From contig OZ037914.1 in assembly GCA_964035575.1 (NCBI GenBank), positions 946,213 through 1,010,212 of the forward strand: a DNA stretch of 64,000 bases, in the 5' to 3' direction. Positions within the stretch are counted from its first letter, which is position 1; each line of letters begins with the position of its first letter. Below are positions 9,477 to 19,469 of the stretch, in pieces. The DNA comes from Rhynchopus sp. YZ270_cl-10. Lineage: Eukaryota; Euglenozoa; Diplonemea; Diplonemida; Diplonemidae. The translations under genes and the position numbers were made by a program. The notes beneath the pieces are model-generated. The model searched no databases, was not told the origin of the DNA, and was given only the letters and a program-made list of their open reading frames with translations.

Positions 9477-12400
9477 CTACTTAATGCTGGCCGAAGCCTT
9501 TTGTACTACACAAGGTATAGACGTCGTTCGCCCACCTTTGAGAGCAGATTTTATGAAAAAAGTTCTTCCCCCTCCGGGTAGCCGTATATAAATTGCTGGA
9601 CACCACTGGTGGTACTTACCCTTTAGAAATGTTGTTTGTAGGTTACGGTTCTGAGTCCGTCCTTTAGGAATCCTAAGAAGAAAGGGAGGGGAAAAACACG
9701 TGGGACCCTTTTTTTTTCCCAATAAAGAAGACGAATTTCCGTGGGGTTAAAACACCATCCTTTCCCAGGACCTCGACTGTAAAAAACCAAATATCGTAAC
9801 CGTAAAATATACGATACACAAAATAAAAAAAAAGCAAGCTTTGTTTTTTTTGAAAAAAGCCTTGTATTAGTGCAGCCACCCTAGAGTTGTGCTCCGAGAA
9901 GTTTTTTTATAAACGACGATCCGACAGTGCGTTTTCGCCGTTAATCTGTTGTATTGCCAAGAGAGGCTGTATTTTGCTGTCTCCGTGGGCCATCTGTATT
10001 AGGTCACCTCCAAGAGGGGGGAGAAAAACACGCACAATATCAAAAAAAATCCCTCTTTTTGAGTTGTCTCTCGACACTCTTCCGCCCTGAAGTAGGTTTT
10101 GTGGAGAAAATGTCGCCCAAAAGGAACAGGATGCGTTGTAATAATAGCTCACGTTGCTTTTTTGAAACAAACAAAACAAACAAAAAAAAAACAATGTTTT
10201 GATGCAACTCCAACAAAAAATTAGGAGTGCTCAAAAATTGGCACTTTAAAAAAAACAAGTAATTGCTATCGGAAAAAAAACGGGGTGTGATGTGGAACTC
10301 CATCCTGTAGAAATAATCTACAACACGCCCAGCATTCTGCTCTTCTGCAGGTATTCTAACGCTCTTCGTACGCTGCCAGACCCACTGGGACGCCAGCATC
10401 TGAAACGTTCAAGAAGGGGGGCTGTCCTCTTCTTCCAGCACCATCTGCTCGATAGCGTTGTTGGACGCCCGCTCGGCAGGCTCGGCGTGTTCCAGCTCGT
10501 TTTTGTCCACAGGCTCCCCACATTGTCGTCGTCGTTGGAGCAGTGCGGAAGGAACACAGAATGCACAGACTACAACACATCGATCACACCAGGCGCATCA
10601 GCACCTCCAGCAAATCGCCAGGATGCTACGGTGGTTTCGAAAATCGCGCAGAGTTTTCCACAGCACACCCCGCTTTTTTCTTAGCAATTACTTGTCCTTG
10701 TTGTTATTGTTGTTTTCAACCACCTTCCTTCAACCCTTGTAGGATCAGTTGTTATTTTTTTCGCGAAAACATGAAATTACACATTTCAAGAGAACAAATT
10801 AAAAAGGGTCCTTATTTGCATTTTTGGGCTCCGCCCGTGCAGTGGTGGGGTCAATCTCGAAAATTGGACAATTTTTTGACCACTTAAATTTTGAGAAATA
10901 TGAGTCCGGTTGCTTATACGTGGGGCCCATTTTCGGCTAAAATTTTCCTCAAAATCTGGTTTTGTAAAATTGACCCTTTACTCCCCCCCCACATCGATTT
11001 CAATACTATACCTTACTTCACCTACGGTTGCCCTTACAGGGGGGTGAAGGAAGGTAAGTTGAAAAAGGGTCCTTATTTGCATTTTTGGGCTCCGCCCGTG
11101 CAGTGGTGGGGTCAATCTCGAAAATTGGACAATTTTTTGACCACTTAAATTTTGAGAAATATGAGTCCGGTTGCTTATACGTGGGGCCCATTTTCGGCTA
11201 AAATTTTCCTCAAAATCTGGTTTTGTAAAATTGACCCTTTACTCCCCCCCCACATCGATTTCAATACTATACCTTACTTCACCTACGGTTGCCCTTACAG
11301 GGGGGTGAAGGAAGGTAAGTTGAAAATGCAATATCACCCTTATCAACACCAATATAGATTTGTTTATAAATAAAGCTATTTTTTTATTTGATATGATGAT
11401 GATAAAGCATCTGTTGTTTTTGATCTCATCTTCAAATGGGGAGAGAGGAAAAATAACAAAGGTATGTGGAGGGGGTTTGTGTGCTAGCCACCACAGAGAG
11501 GAAAAGGGGGGAGAGAGAGAGAGAGAGAGAGACTGAGAGTGATCTCTTGTAATACCTACCCCGTTTTTGTTTGTGCGTAAAGTGTGTAATAAATATTCTG
11601 TGGTGATATTTTTATTACTGCAATACGCCTCCCACTGACTACCTGGCAGTGAAGAGGAAACCTCTTTGAGGCCAAAAAAAAAAAAATAGAAAAAGATGGA
11701 GGGGAAAAAAACGCAGTCATTTGGTTTACTCTCGGCCGTTTTTACGTAGCTGTAGAGAAAAGACTGCGAAGCATGCTCAAAAGCTCCGCTCTTTTGTTCT
11801 CCAGAAATGGGATTCCAAAGAAAAAATGAAGCGGTAAAGCTTGCTAAAAAAAACGTGAAAAACGGCTAATTTTTTGTTAAAAATTGGGTATCACCACCCC
11901 GAGGTAAATCTAATTTTAGTTGATCTGAGGGAAAGATGCTCCATAAGCACCCCCCAAAGCAAAACATATGCCCTTGGAGTATACTGTGCACAACCTTTCG
12001 CAGATAACAAAAAAAAATGAATCATTCCACTCACTGCAATGAAAGATGGAACGTACCTCGCTACACAAGCACTATCTTCGGGGGTGACAACCCTGTTGAA
12101 AACAAAAAAAAAAAAAAAAAAAAAAAAAAAACAGAACAAAATGAGGTGAAGAGATTGATTTGATAAAATAAAACTGTAGTTGTTGCAGGCACCTCCGACT
12201 GACCCACCGTACGATGCCAGCCCGGATGAAAGCACAACCCTGCGGACTACAACAACAAAAGAAAAATAAAACTGGAGGACAAGGAAGATGTGTCAAAAAC
12301 ACACTGTGAATAGCCGACTCTCCCTCCTCTTCTCCCTCCCCCCTTTCCCAGCTTTGAACGGTGGGGCCATATTATATACTTCACCAGAAGCTGCCAACGA

Positions 12401-12896
12401 AAGAAATTAAAAGATGAACCTAAGCCTCTCGTTGCTTAGTCTACCTTTCAAAAGCTTTATCCTTTTGGCATGCTTTGAGAATACATCAAAAAGCCACAAC
12501 ACTGTCAATGCTTGAAGGGGGTGTTGCTACGGTGAGTGGACACGAATACACCAACCTTGATCAGCAAAGACAAGGTTATTCGTCACAAACCGCGACAACC
12601 CTTCAGGAAGGTCGTCAGGAAACTTAAAGTGAAGTTGATAGGTGCAAAAACGCCTCTGGGACGCATGCACCAACACCCCGCTTAAAAATTGGGCACTACG
12701 ACACTCATTCCCCTAAAAGTGGAACAAAACATAAAAAAAACAGAGAAAAAAACGGTATGAGGATACATATACCTCTCGTGCACAGTGTGCACATACGCAC
12801 AGCAAAGAAAGGACCGAACAAACTACTATTTTTTTTTTTGTTAAAACTGCGAACTCTTTGTATGCAGAATGGGGGTATTAATGGGGTGGCTTGCAT
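9477..12896 (-). CDS. Candidate spliced gene(s) with small exons, unresolved
   Basis: No long frame exists, but sense-strand splice signals bound short open segments. A 36-base segment at 12092-12057 follows a T-run ending in TTTTCAACAG and precedes GTACGT; only one frame is open (VVTPEDSACVA). A segment near 9674-9622 follows CCCTTTCTTCTTAG and ends at GTAAGT (IPKGRTQNRNLQ). Around 10090-9915 the frame has a PDZ-like feel (KIQPLLAIQQINGENALSD). A 36-codon acidic tail (EHAEPAERASNN...) ends with a stop at 10409. A start MQATPLIPPF at 12896 follows a pyrimidine tract. Repeats of families A, C, E, F, G and L lie between these pieces. I cannot show that they belong to one gene, and the two separate stops suggest at least two genes. 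Confidence 0.25.
9483..9520 (-). repeat. Short repeat family F
   Basis: Contains GGCCGAAGCC followed by TTTTGTACT on the plus strand, shared with 42912-42955 and, more loosely, 44650-44700, all in one orientation. Confidence 0.4.
9851..9897 (-). repeat. Short repeat family A
   Basis: Plus-strand core TTAGTGCAGCCACCCTAGAG. In sense it follows the stop of the PDZ-like segment by about 15 bases. Confidence 0.65.
10801..11322. repeat. Exact tandem duplication of 261 bp
   Basis: Units 10801-11061 and 11062-11322 are identical base for base, including an eight-C run. Each carries the module TTTGCATTTTTGGGCTCCGC followed by CAGTGGTGGGGTCAAT, also found diverged at 43143-43190 inside a TIR element. 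Each ends in a short inverted repeat (CTTACTTCACC with GGTGAAGGAAGG). Perfect identity implies a recent duplication. Confidence 0.95.
11620..11675 (-). repeat. Short repeat family L
   Basis: Plus-strand CAATACGCCTCCCACTG, then GAGGAAACCTCTTTGAGGCC. The second known copy is inside the cyclase intron at 26599-26655. Confidence 0.6.
12170..12230 (-). repeat. Short repeat family C
   Basis: Plus-strand AACTGTAGTTGTTGCAGGCA then CTCCGACTGACCCAC; the GGCA and TGCC ends can pair. Confidence 0.6.
12411..12455 (-). repeat. Short repeat family G, perfect hairpin
   Basis: In sense it reads CTAAGCAACGAGAGGCTTAG: a six-pair stem closing the loop AACGAGAG. Confidence 0.65.
12630..12675 (-). repeat. Short repeat family E
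   Basis: In sense GGTGCATGCGTC and GCGTTTTTGCACC flank CCAGAG, giving an outer GGTGCA/TGCACC stem. Confidence 0.55.
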
Positions 12897-12956
12897 TGCT
12901 TCGAATCATGGGAGAGGGTGGCAGGAAGAAGAGAGCACTTGAGTAATGGGTTTTGC

Positions 12957-15251
12957 CTAGACAACTTCGGGGTCAAGTGCGGCATCTTCGTCAAGCAGCT
13001 CCTTGACATCCATGCCTTGTGCGCATGCCTGCTGTGCGCTGTACGCCTTCAGTGCGAACATGCCCCCCACGGCAATGCCCGCAACCGCCACAGCAGACCC
13101 AAGCGCAACACCGACCCACACACCTGCACTGGTGCCGTCGCTGTCTCCGTCCTTCTTGTCAGCCGGCGTCGGCTGCACACCCGCGGAAGACTGGTTCCTG
13201 TTACCCGACGCACGGTTGCTGCTGCCAGATCCCTGTGCGGCGGACGTCCCGTTGCTTCCGTTTGATGGTGTGGGAGGGAAGGTCCAGTTGGATCCGTTCG
13301 ACGGAATCGGGGGGAAGGTCCAGTTGCTTCCGTTGGATGGTGTGGGTGGGAAGGTCCAGTTGGATCCGTTGGATGGAATCGGAGGGAATGTCCAGTTGCT
13401 CCCGTTCGATGGTGTGGGAGGGAAGGTCCAGTTCGATCCATTGGATGGAATCGGGGGGAAGGTCCAGTTGCTCCCGTTCGATGGTGTGGGTGGGAAGGTC
13501 CAGTTGGATCCGTTGGATGGAATCGGAGGGAATGTCCAGTTGCTCCCGTTCGATGGTGTGGGAGGGAAGGTCCAGTTCGATCCATTGGATGGAATCGGGG
13601 GGAAGGTCCAGTTGCTCCCGTTCGATGGTGTGGGTGGGAAGGTCCAGTTGGATCCGTTGGATGGAATCGGAGGGAATGTCCAGTTGCTCCCGTTCGATGG
13701 TGTGGGAGGGAAGGTCCAGTTCGATCCATTGGATGGAATCGGGGGGAAGGTCCAGTTGCTCCCGTTCGATGGTGTGGGAGGGAAGGTCCAGTTGGATCCG
13801 TTGGATGGAATCGGAGGGAATGTCCAGTTGCTCCCGTTCGATGGTGTGGGAGGGAAGGTCCAGTTCGATCCATTGGATGGAATCGGGGGGAAGGTCCAGT
13901 TGCTCCCGTTCGATGGTGTGGGTGGGAAGGTCCAGTTGGATCCGTTGGATGGAATCGGAGGGAATGTCCAGTTGCTCCCGTTCGATGGTGTGGGTGGGAA
14001 AGTCCAGTTGGATCCGTTGGATGGAATCGGAGGGAATGTCCAGTTGCTCCCGTTCGATGGTGTGGGTGGGAAAGTCCAGTTCGATCCATTGGATGGAATC
14101 GGGGGGAAGGTCCAGTTGCTCCCGTTCGATGGTGTGGGTGGGAAGGTCCAGTTGGATCCGTTGGATGGAATCGGAGGGAATGTCCAGTTGCTCCCGTTCG
14201 ATGGTGTGGGTGGGAAAGTCCAGTTCGATCCATTGGATGGAATCGGGGGGAAGGTCCAGTTGCTTCCGTTCGATGGTGTGGGAGGGAAGGTCCAGTTCGA
14301 TCCATTGGATGGAATCGGGGGGAAGGTCCAGTTGCTCCCGTTCGATGGTGTGGGTGGGAAGGTCCAGTTGGATCCGTTGGATGGAATCGGAGGGAATGTC
14401 CAGTTGCTCCCGTTCGATGGTGTGGGTGGGAAAGTCCAGTTCGATCCATTGGATGGAATCGGGGGGAAGGTCCAGTTGCTCCCGTTCGATGGTGTGGGAG
14501 GGAAGGTCCAGTTCGATCCATTGGATGGAATCGGGGGGAAGGTCCAGTTGCTCCCGTTCGATGGTGTGGGTGGGAAGGTCCAGTTGGATCCGTTGGATGG
14601 AATCGGAGGGAATGTCCAGTTGCTCCCGTTCGATGGTGTGGGTGGGAAAGTCCAGTTCGATCCATTGGATGGAATCGGGGGGAAGGTCCAGTTGCTTCCG
14701 TTCGATGGTGTGGGAGGGAAGGTCCAGTTCGATCCATTGGATGGAATCGGAGGGAATGTCCAGTTGCTCCCGTTCGATGGTGTGGGAGGGAAGGTCCAGT
14801 TCGATCCATTGGATGGAATCGGGGGGAAGGTCCAGTTGCTCCCGTTCGATGGTGTGGGAGGGAAGGTCCAGTTGGATCCGTTGGATGGAATCGGAGGGAA
14901 TGTCCAGTTGCTCCCGTTCGATGGTGTGGGTGGGAAGGTCCAGTTCGATCCATTGGATGGAATCGGGGGGAAGGTCCAGTTGCTCCCGTTCGATGGTGTG
15001 GGTGGGAAGGTCCAGTTGGATCCGTTGGATGGAATCGGAGGGAATGTCCAGTTGCTCCCGTTCGATGGTGTGGGTGGGAAGGTCCAGTTGCTCCCGTTCG
15101 TCGGGGAAGGCGGGTAAGTCCAGTTGGATCCGTTCGTCGGGGACGGCGGGGGCGGAGGGTAGGTCCAGTTGGATCCATTCGATGGAGGGAGCGTCCAGTT
15201 GCTTCCGGCAATGCTCGCCGCTGCCATTGCAACGGGCACGAGAGACATCAT
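12957..15251 (-). CDS. Repetitive surface glycoprotein, mucin-like, with C-terminal membrane anchor
   Basis: A 764-residue protein. The N-terminus MMSLVPVAMAAASIAG is a short signal peptide. About 50 copies of a 12-residue repeat follow, NGSNWTFPPTPS alternating with NGSNWTFPPIPS, with Tyr-containing variants at the start. Each unit has two overlapping N-glycosylation sequons, NGS and NWT, so over 100 in total. A Ser/Asn/Gly linker, one membrane helix (VWVGVALGSAVAVAGIAVGG) and an acidic 30-residue tail complete it: a type I surface protein. I start at 15251 because the acceptor CACACCTACAG (AG just above 15267) lies 16 bases upstream. The Pro-rich, Asn-dense repeat suggests an extended, heavily glycosylated coat. 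No homologous family is recognised. Confidence 0.85.
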   Translation of the reverse strand: MMSLVPVAMAAASIAGSNWTLPPSNGSNWTYPPPPPSPTNGSNWTYPPSPTNGSNWTFPPTPSNGSNWTFPPIPSNGSNWTFPPTPSNGSNWTFPPIPSNGSNWTFPPTPSNGSNWTFPPIPSNGSNWTFPPTPSNGSNWTFPPIPSNGSNWTFPPTPSNGSNWTFPPIPSNGSNWTFPPTPSNGSNWTFPPIPSNGSNWTFPPTPSNGSNWTFPPIPSNGSNWTFPPTPSNGSNWTFPPIPSNGSNWTFPPTPSNGSNWTFPPIPSNGSNWTFPPTPSNGSNWTFPPIPSNGSNWTFPPTPSNGSNWTFPPIPSNGSNWTFPPTPSNGSNWTFPPIPSNGSNWTFPPTPSNGSNWTFPPIPSNGSNWTFPPTPSNGSNWTFPPIPSNGSNWTFPPTPSNGSNWTFPPIPSNGSNWTFPPTPSNGSNWTFPPIPSNGSNWTFPPTPSNGSNWTFPPIPSNGSNWTFPPTPSNGSNWTFPPIPSNGSNWTFPPTPSNGSNWTFPPIPSNGSNWTFPPTPSNGSNWTFPPIPSNGSNWTFPPTPSNGSNWTFPPIPSNGSNWTFPPTPSNGSNWTFPPIPSNGSNWTFPPTPSNGSNWTFPPIPSNGSNWTFPPTPSNGSNWTFPPIPSNGSNWTFPPTPSNGSNWTFPPIPSNGSNWTFPPTPSNGSNGTSAAQGSGSSNRASGNRNQSSAGVQPTPADKKDGDSDGTSAGVWVGVALGSAVAVAGIAVGGMFALKAYSAQQACAQGMDVKELLDEDAALDPEVV
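13261..15115 (-). repeat. Coding minisatellite, 36-bp unit in 72-bp pairs
   Basis: About 51 units of 36 bp alternate between two versions (Thr or Ile at one position), giving a 72-bp higher-order period that is broken in a few places. Units are nearly identical in sequence, so the array turns over by unequal exchange or gene conversion. The unit has no stop in at least five frames, which explains the long overlapping open frames here. Confidence 0.95.
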
Positions 15252-15651
15252 CTTGCAAACCAAAATCCTGTAGGTGTGGAAACGGTTTATGTTACTGAGG
15301 GGAGTGGGGTGACTTGAAGCATAAATACTACGAAAACAGAACACGTATGTTGCTACATCTATCTTGGTGCACCCTTTCTAAGCACTCTCCTTCACTATCA
15401 TTTCCCCCCCTTCTTCAGCATTTGCTACATTCTTTCGCACAAAAAGAAAAGTTGAAAGTGCAAACACCTCACCTTTCATCGGCGAACGCAGGCACAAATA
15501 AAACGAAAACAAATTTGACTTGAAATACAAAGCCCTCTCGAGTTGTACCTAAAACAAATGTACATAATCTAAATCTCTATCTGTGTCATAGAACACAACA
15601 CCCTTTCCCACAACACCCTCCCTCCCTCACAGTTTCTACCAATTGGTCCAT
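15252..15651. other. Intergenic region with family E and partial family D repeats
   Basis: Sense order after the ubiquitin-like gene stop: a partial D unit (15552-15519), an E unit (15495-15451), then the pyrimidine-rich acceptor region of the glycoprotein gene. Confidence 0.5.
15451..15495 (-). repeat. Short repeat family E
   Basis: Plus-strand GTTGAAAGTGCAAACACCTC and a closing GCAGGCAC; nearly the same as 28255-28300. Confidence 0.65.
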
Positions 15652-18495
15652 TCACTTTGCCACCTCCAATATGTTTTCAATGGTCGTCAGTCTGTCGACT
15701 AGGTCGCTCGCATAAGAGAAACAGGGGTGTGGTGGTGAGCCAGGTCGTGATGAGTATCGGGCATGGGCCAAACCAGCACCACCACTACTGCCACCACCTC
15801 CACCCATACTCCCGTCATCTGGTCCGTTTGCGGACACCCAAAAAACGCCTTTATTTGGCGCAAGCGACTGATGCAGTGCTGCTGCACGTTGTGCTTGAGG
15901 GGTGGAGAGGTGCTCCCCTCTGTGTCCGTGCACGCGAGGTGCTGCCTCGGGGCGTGTCTTCCGCGGTACGTCCACACCACGCAGCTGGCGGGACACATGG
16001 TTCGTTCTGGCCGCGGTGTCTGCAAGCTGCCGCCAGTCCATATCCTGTGCACGCTGCCTCCTTTCAGGCCGCCCACCACCCACAGCAGTCTCCTGCCGCA
16101 CTGCCTCATCATCATCGTACAGACCCCCTAACCCATACTCATCCTGACCACCTCCTCCTCCCCCACCCCCACCTCCACCTCCACCTCCACCAGGCACTTT
16201 ACTATACTGAGGGGTATACGGTGAACGCTCCTCATGTGGTTGTGTCTTGCGCTTCTCAGTCACGCTCGCCTTTTGAGGCGCATCCGTCGGTATCGCCTCC
16301 CCAGCACGGATGCGCACGGGGGGGCGGTGGCTTTGTTTGCGGCTCTGCTTTTCAGGGCTCTCCGCACGTTGGCTCATGAGCCAGCCTTTGCGGACAGCGT
16401 CAGCGGGGGTGGCGGGGGGTTCACGCCGTTCTCTTCTATGCTGTGAGGTGTCGCGGCTCCGGTAGGTGCGTGGTGAGTGTGTTCTGCTGCGTCGGCCTAG
16501 CAGGCTGTGCACACGGTCCGGCAGGGCCAGAACTGCGGGAGTACGGTAGCCTAAGTATTTGAACTGTTGCGCAGTGGTCAGCTCTGCAGGAAGCTGCACC
16601 GCACTGCGGCTGCGATGTGGCCGTGCCTTCAGTTGTATCTGCGTGATCCTGCCGTACCTCGCATGCTTCTGAGCAGACGCACGGTCCAGCCCCTCCCATG
16701 CACCTACACGGTATCCAAACTGCAGCCATGTGTCCTTAGGTTCTTGGTGTTTGATCGCGAAGTAGCGTCTCATGGTTGACATATCTGGCGCAGAGAAGCG
16801 ACGTCGCAGAACGGGGTTGGTTTCCTTTCGATGGGAGAGAAGGGGGTATACCATGGAGCGTTGGTTGGTGCCGTCGAGGTTGGCTGCGTGGAGCATTTTG
16901 GGGAGTTTTTGGAGTTGGAAGACGCGGCGTGAGGCGACCTCCTCAGCGTCGCGTGAGACGTCGCAAATTGCGTTGGCGTAGAAGAGCTGGAAGCGGAAGT
17001 TGAGCTTCAACTGCTCCTCCACTCTCCGTCGGAGTGTCCCCATCGTCTCATTTGCCGAGCGGAGCTGCACCACCACCGGCTCCGCCGTCGTATCCGTCAG
17101 CACCGTCACCAACACCGCCTGCCCCCCCTTCTCCCCCCTCCTCTTCATTGTCAACACCGTCCCCGCCCCCAAGACCTCCCCTCGCATCTCATTCACCTGC
17201 GCGCAGGACACACCGTCCCCCAGCGCCTCCTCTCTCCCGACATTGCGGTCGAAGAAAAAGAGCTCCATATCGTGCACCGGGATTTGGGTGACACGATGCA
17301 GCACTTTTTTAAGAACAGCTCCGGGGGCATGAAAGAGGTCGTGTGATGCGGATTGGAGGTTGTATTCCTTGGGGACGTCTTGGGAGAGCACCTCCACGCG
17401 GAGGGAGGAGGGGTGGCGGGCGGACACGGTGCGGGGTTGCGTGGGTTGGGTGTGGCGATGGTTCTGCTGCTGCCCACGCTGCTGTTGGCGCTGCCCAGGC
17501 TGTTCTCGGGGTAACGATGCTGTCGTATCGGATGGGTGATGCTGCTGTTGCTGTTGACTCTGCTCACCCCGCCGCACCATCACCACCCTCCCCTCCACCC
17601 CTGCACACGTCTCCCCCAACTCCACCCCCTTATAAAGCAACACCTGCTCCCCCTGAGGCACCCCGGTATGCGAGGCTAGATGCTTCTTCAATACTGCACA
17701 AGAGAGTTTCGCGAGAGAATCGCACTTGACAGTCACGTTGAATTCTGTCGTGTTGTGCAGGACGGATACGCTGACACGGGGAGGGGCGGCGGTGGCGGTG
17801 GTGGTCGCTTTGTCAGCAGGATCTGGTGCGTTTGCTTTGGTAGCGTGCGGTACGGTGTTCTGCGGTGGTGGTGGTGGTGGTGGTGGTGGTGTTGCTGCCT
17901 CATCCTCACGTCGTACACGAAGCTGCACACTATCGGTAGTCGGAAAAAACCCCAGCTCTCGCAACGTCGCCTCATCCTCAAGCTCCGTCTCCCTGAACGT
18001 CAGAACAAACTTCGCCCTCGGCAGCTTCAGGTAGTTTTCTATTATGCTCTTCAAGGAGTAGACTGGGATGGTCGAAAGGTCACGCCCGGTTTGGGTCAGC
18101 TTCATCCAGTCGCCGTCGTCCTTTGCGACCCAGACGGGGAGGAAGGTTTCGGCAGGAGACTTCCCACCTTTGCCGCTAGTTGTGTTAGTTGCCTTCCCTC
18201 CCTTAGAGGGTGCACCTTTAGATAGCTGTTGAGGCTGGTTGGGTTGAAGCTGTTGGGGTTGAGAGAGGTTCTGTTGGTTTTGTGGCTGCCCCTGATATTG
18301 ATTCGGCTGACCAAGCTCTGTCCCTTGATATTGGTTCTGTCCCTGATACTGCTGTTGATATGGGTCTACAGGACGGCCTTTGTACTGAGGGTGCTGTTGT
18401 TGTTGTTGTTGCTGCTCTCTGGCGTTCCCCGCATAATATCGCTTCTGTGCAGGTGTGGGCTCTTTCGTGTACGTCGCTTCCGGTGTCGACTCCAT
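15652..18495 (-). CDS. Multi-ubiquitin-like-domain scaffold protein, 947 residues
   Basis: The first 110 residues are Gln/Pro-rich and disordered. Four beta-grasp, ubiquitin-like segments follow at roughly 130-200, 240-312, 365-455 and 458-530. They share spacing of the type VYSLKSIIENYLKLP...LTFRETELED and VLKKHLASHTGVPQGEQVL. A Pro run separates the first two. The C-terminal half is basic, Arg/Ser-rich and low complexity, with a poly-Gly run near 775 and a short terminal helix. No catalytic motif is seen, so a scaffold or adaptor role is inferred. A strong acceptor (pyrimidine tract ending CCCCCCCTTTCAG, AG at 18581-18582) lies about 85 bases upstream of the ATG, and a complete family A unit (18510-18558) lies in that leader. 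It is intronless. Confidence 0.7.
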   Translation of the reverse strand: MESTPEATYTKEPTPAQKRYYAGNAREQQQQQQQHPQYKGRPVDPYQQQYQGQNQYQGTELGQPNQYQGQPQNQQNLSQPQQLQPNQPQQLSKGAPSKGGKATNTTSGKGGKSPAETFLPVWVAKDDGDWMKLTQTGRDLSTIPVYSLKSIIENYLKLPRAKFVLTFRETELEDEATLRELGFFPTTDSVQLRVRREDEAATPPPPPPPPPQNTVPHATKANAPDPADKATTTATAAPPRVSVSVLHNTTEFNVTVKCDSLAKLSCAVLKKHLASHTGVPQGEQVLLYKGVELGETCAGVEGRVVMVRRGEQSQQQQQHHPSDTTASLPREQPGQRQQQRGQQQNHRHTQPTQPRTVSARHPSSLRVEVLSQDVPKEYNLQSASHDLFHAPGAVLKKVLHRVTQIPVHDMELFFFDRNVGREEALGDGVSCAQVNEMRGEVLGAGTVLTMKRRGEKGGQAVLVTVLTDTTAEPVVVQLRSANETMGTLRRRVEEQLKLNFRFQLFYANAICDVSRDAEEVASRRVFQLQKLPKMLHAANLDGTNQRSMVYPLLSHRKETNPVLRRRFSAPDMSTMRRYFAIKHQEPKDTWLQFGYRVGAWEGLDRASAQKHARYGRITQIQLKARPHRSRSAVQLPAELTTAQQFKYLGYRTPAVLALPDRVHSLLGRRSRTHSPRTYRSRDTSQHRRERREPPATPADAVRKGWLMSQRAESPEKQSRKQSHRPPVRIRAGEAIPTDAPQKASVTEKRKTQPHEERSPYTPQYSKVPGGGGGGGGGGGGGGGQDEYGLGGLYDDDEAVRQETAVGGGRPERRQRAQDMDWRQLADTAARTNHVSRQLRGVDVPRKTRPEAAPRVHGHRGEHLSTPQAQRAAALHQSLAPNKGVFWVSANGPDDGSMGGGGGSSGGAGLAHARYSSRPGSPPHPCFSYASDLVDRLTTIENILEVAK

Positions 18496-18509
18496 TTTAA
18501 ATTATATTT

Positions 18510-18558
18510 TTGAAAACTTGGTTGTATTAGTGTAGACACCCGAGGATGAACTCCACTA
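18510..18558 (-). repeat. Short repeat family A in a 5' leader
   Basis: Plus-strand TTGAAAACTTGGTTGTATTA, ending AACTCCACTA. It lies between the trans-splice acceptor and the ATG of the ubiquitin-like gene. Confidence 0.75.
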
Positions 18559-19360
18559 TTTTAATGTTGACAAGGACTTCCTGAAAGGGGGGGAGGAGGG
18601 GGGAGGTGAAGGTGTGTGGGGAGGGAGAGAGGACGAAGAAGATGTTGTTTGTTTCTTTTTCTGTTCGTACCAAGGTGTGGGCTATTTGAGTCACACACTG
18701 TATCTAGAGGGGGGAGAAACAATGGAAGTGGGAGGGAAAAAAAATGAACATTTGAAAGATGAATTGCCCCTCTCGTGTACAACAAAGTATCGTCTGTGGA
18801 CACAGACATCGGATCACCCGCGTTGGTCAAAACAAGGGGGGTCAAAAACTTCCTTGATTTGCACAGCGAGACGCTGTGCGCAGGCACAACGACGCTATCC
18901 AGGGCAGGGAGAAAAAAAAATACCAGAAGTCGAGACACACAACAGCAAAGAGACAGCTCAAAGTCTTTGGAAAAAGACTACTATCTCGAGAGGAACAGAA
19001 AATAAGAAGAAGAAAAAGTTCAAGAAGATGAACTTTAGTTGCCTTTATAAAGGCACAACTCAACTCAACTCAACTAAACAACACAAGAAGATATCAGAAA
19101 ATTCAGTCAAAGAAAAAATCTCTGGGATTTTCCCCACTCAAAGAACACACACACACACACCATGTCAAAACATGGTTTTGCTTTCACACACTCACATACT
19201 GGCTAGAAACTAACTGAAAAAAAAGCTTTTGGTAAGATAACCATCTCTCACCGAAGAAAATGGCAAAAAAAAACCCCCCCTCACATCACACACATCTTTA
19301 CACAGTTCAGGGATGATGCCATCATCCCTTTTTGCTAAAATAAAGACTTCCCCTTTAAAA

Positions 19361-19469
19361 GTTGAAATACAAAGCCCTCTCCTGAACAGTGTACCTTTGG
19401 TATGACCAGCTGTACCGGGGGGTGGACCCCCCCCCCCCAACCATGCAGTCCTACATCCATTTCGTGGTC
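19361..19469 (-). repeat. Short repeat family D, full length
   Basis: Plus-strand GAAATACAAAGCCCTCTC, then GGCTGTACCGGGG-like and CATGCAGTCCTACATCCATT. In sense it begins 18 bases after the 19488 gene's stop. Confidence 0.75.

Noticed and set aside
11030-11060. Splice-like signals on the plus strand inside the 261-bp repeat (CCCTTACAG and GTAAGT)
   Set aside because: They would bound a 15-base exon against the direction of transcription; probably chance.
13003-15298. Long open frames on the plus strand and in other frames across the glycoprotein array
   Set aside because: They arise because the 36-bp unit has no stop in these frames. Only the minus frame has a signal peptide, membrane helix and non-repeat ends.
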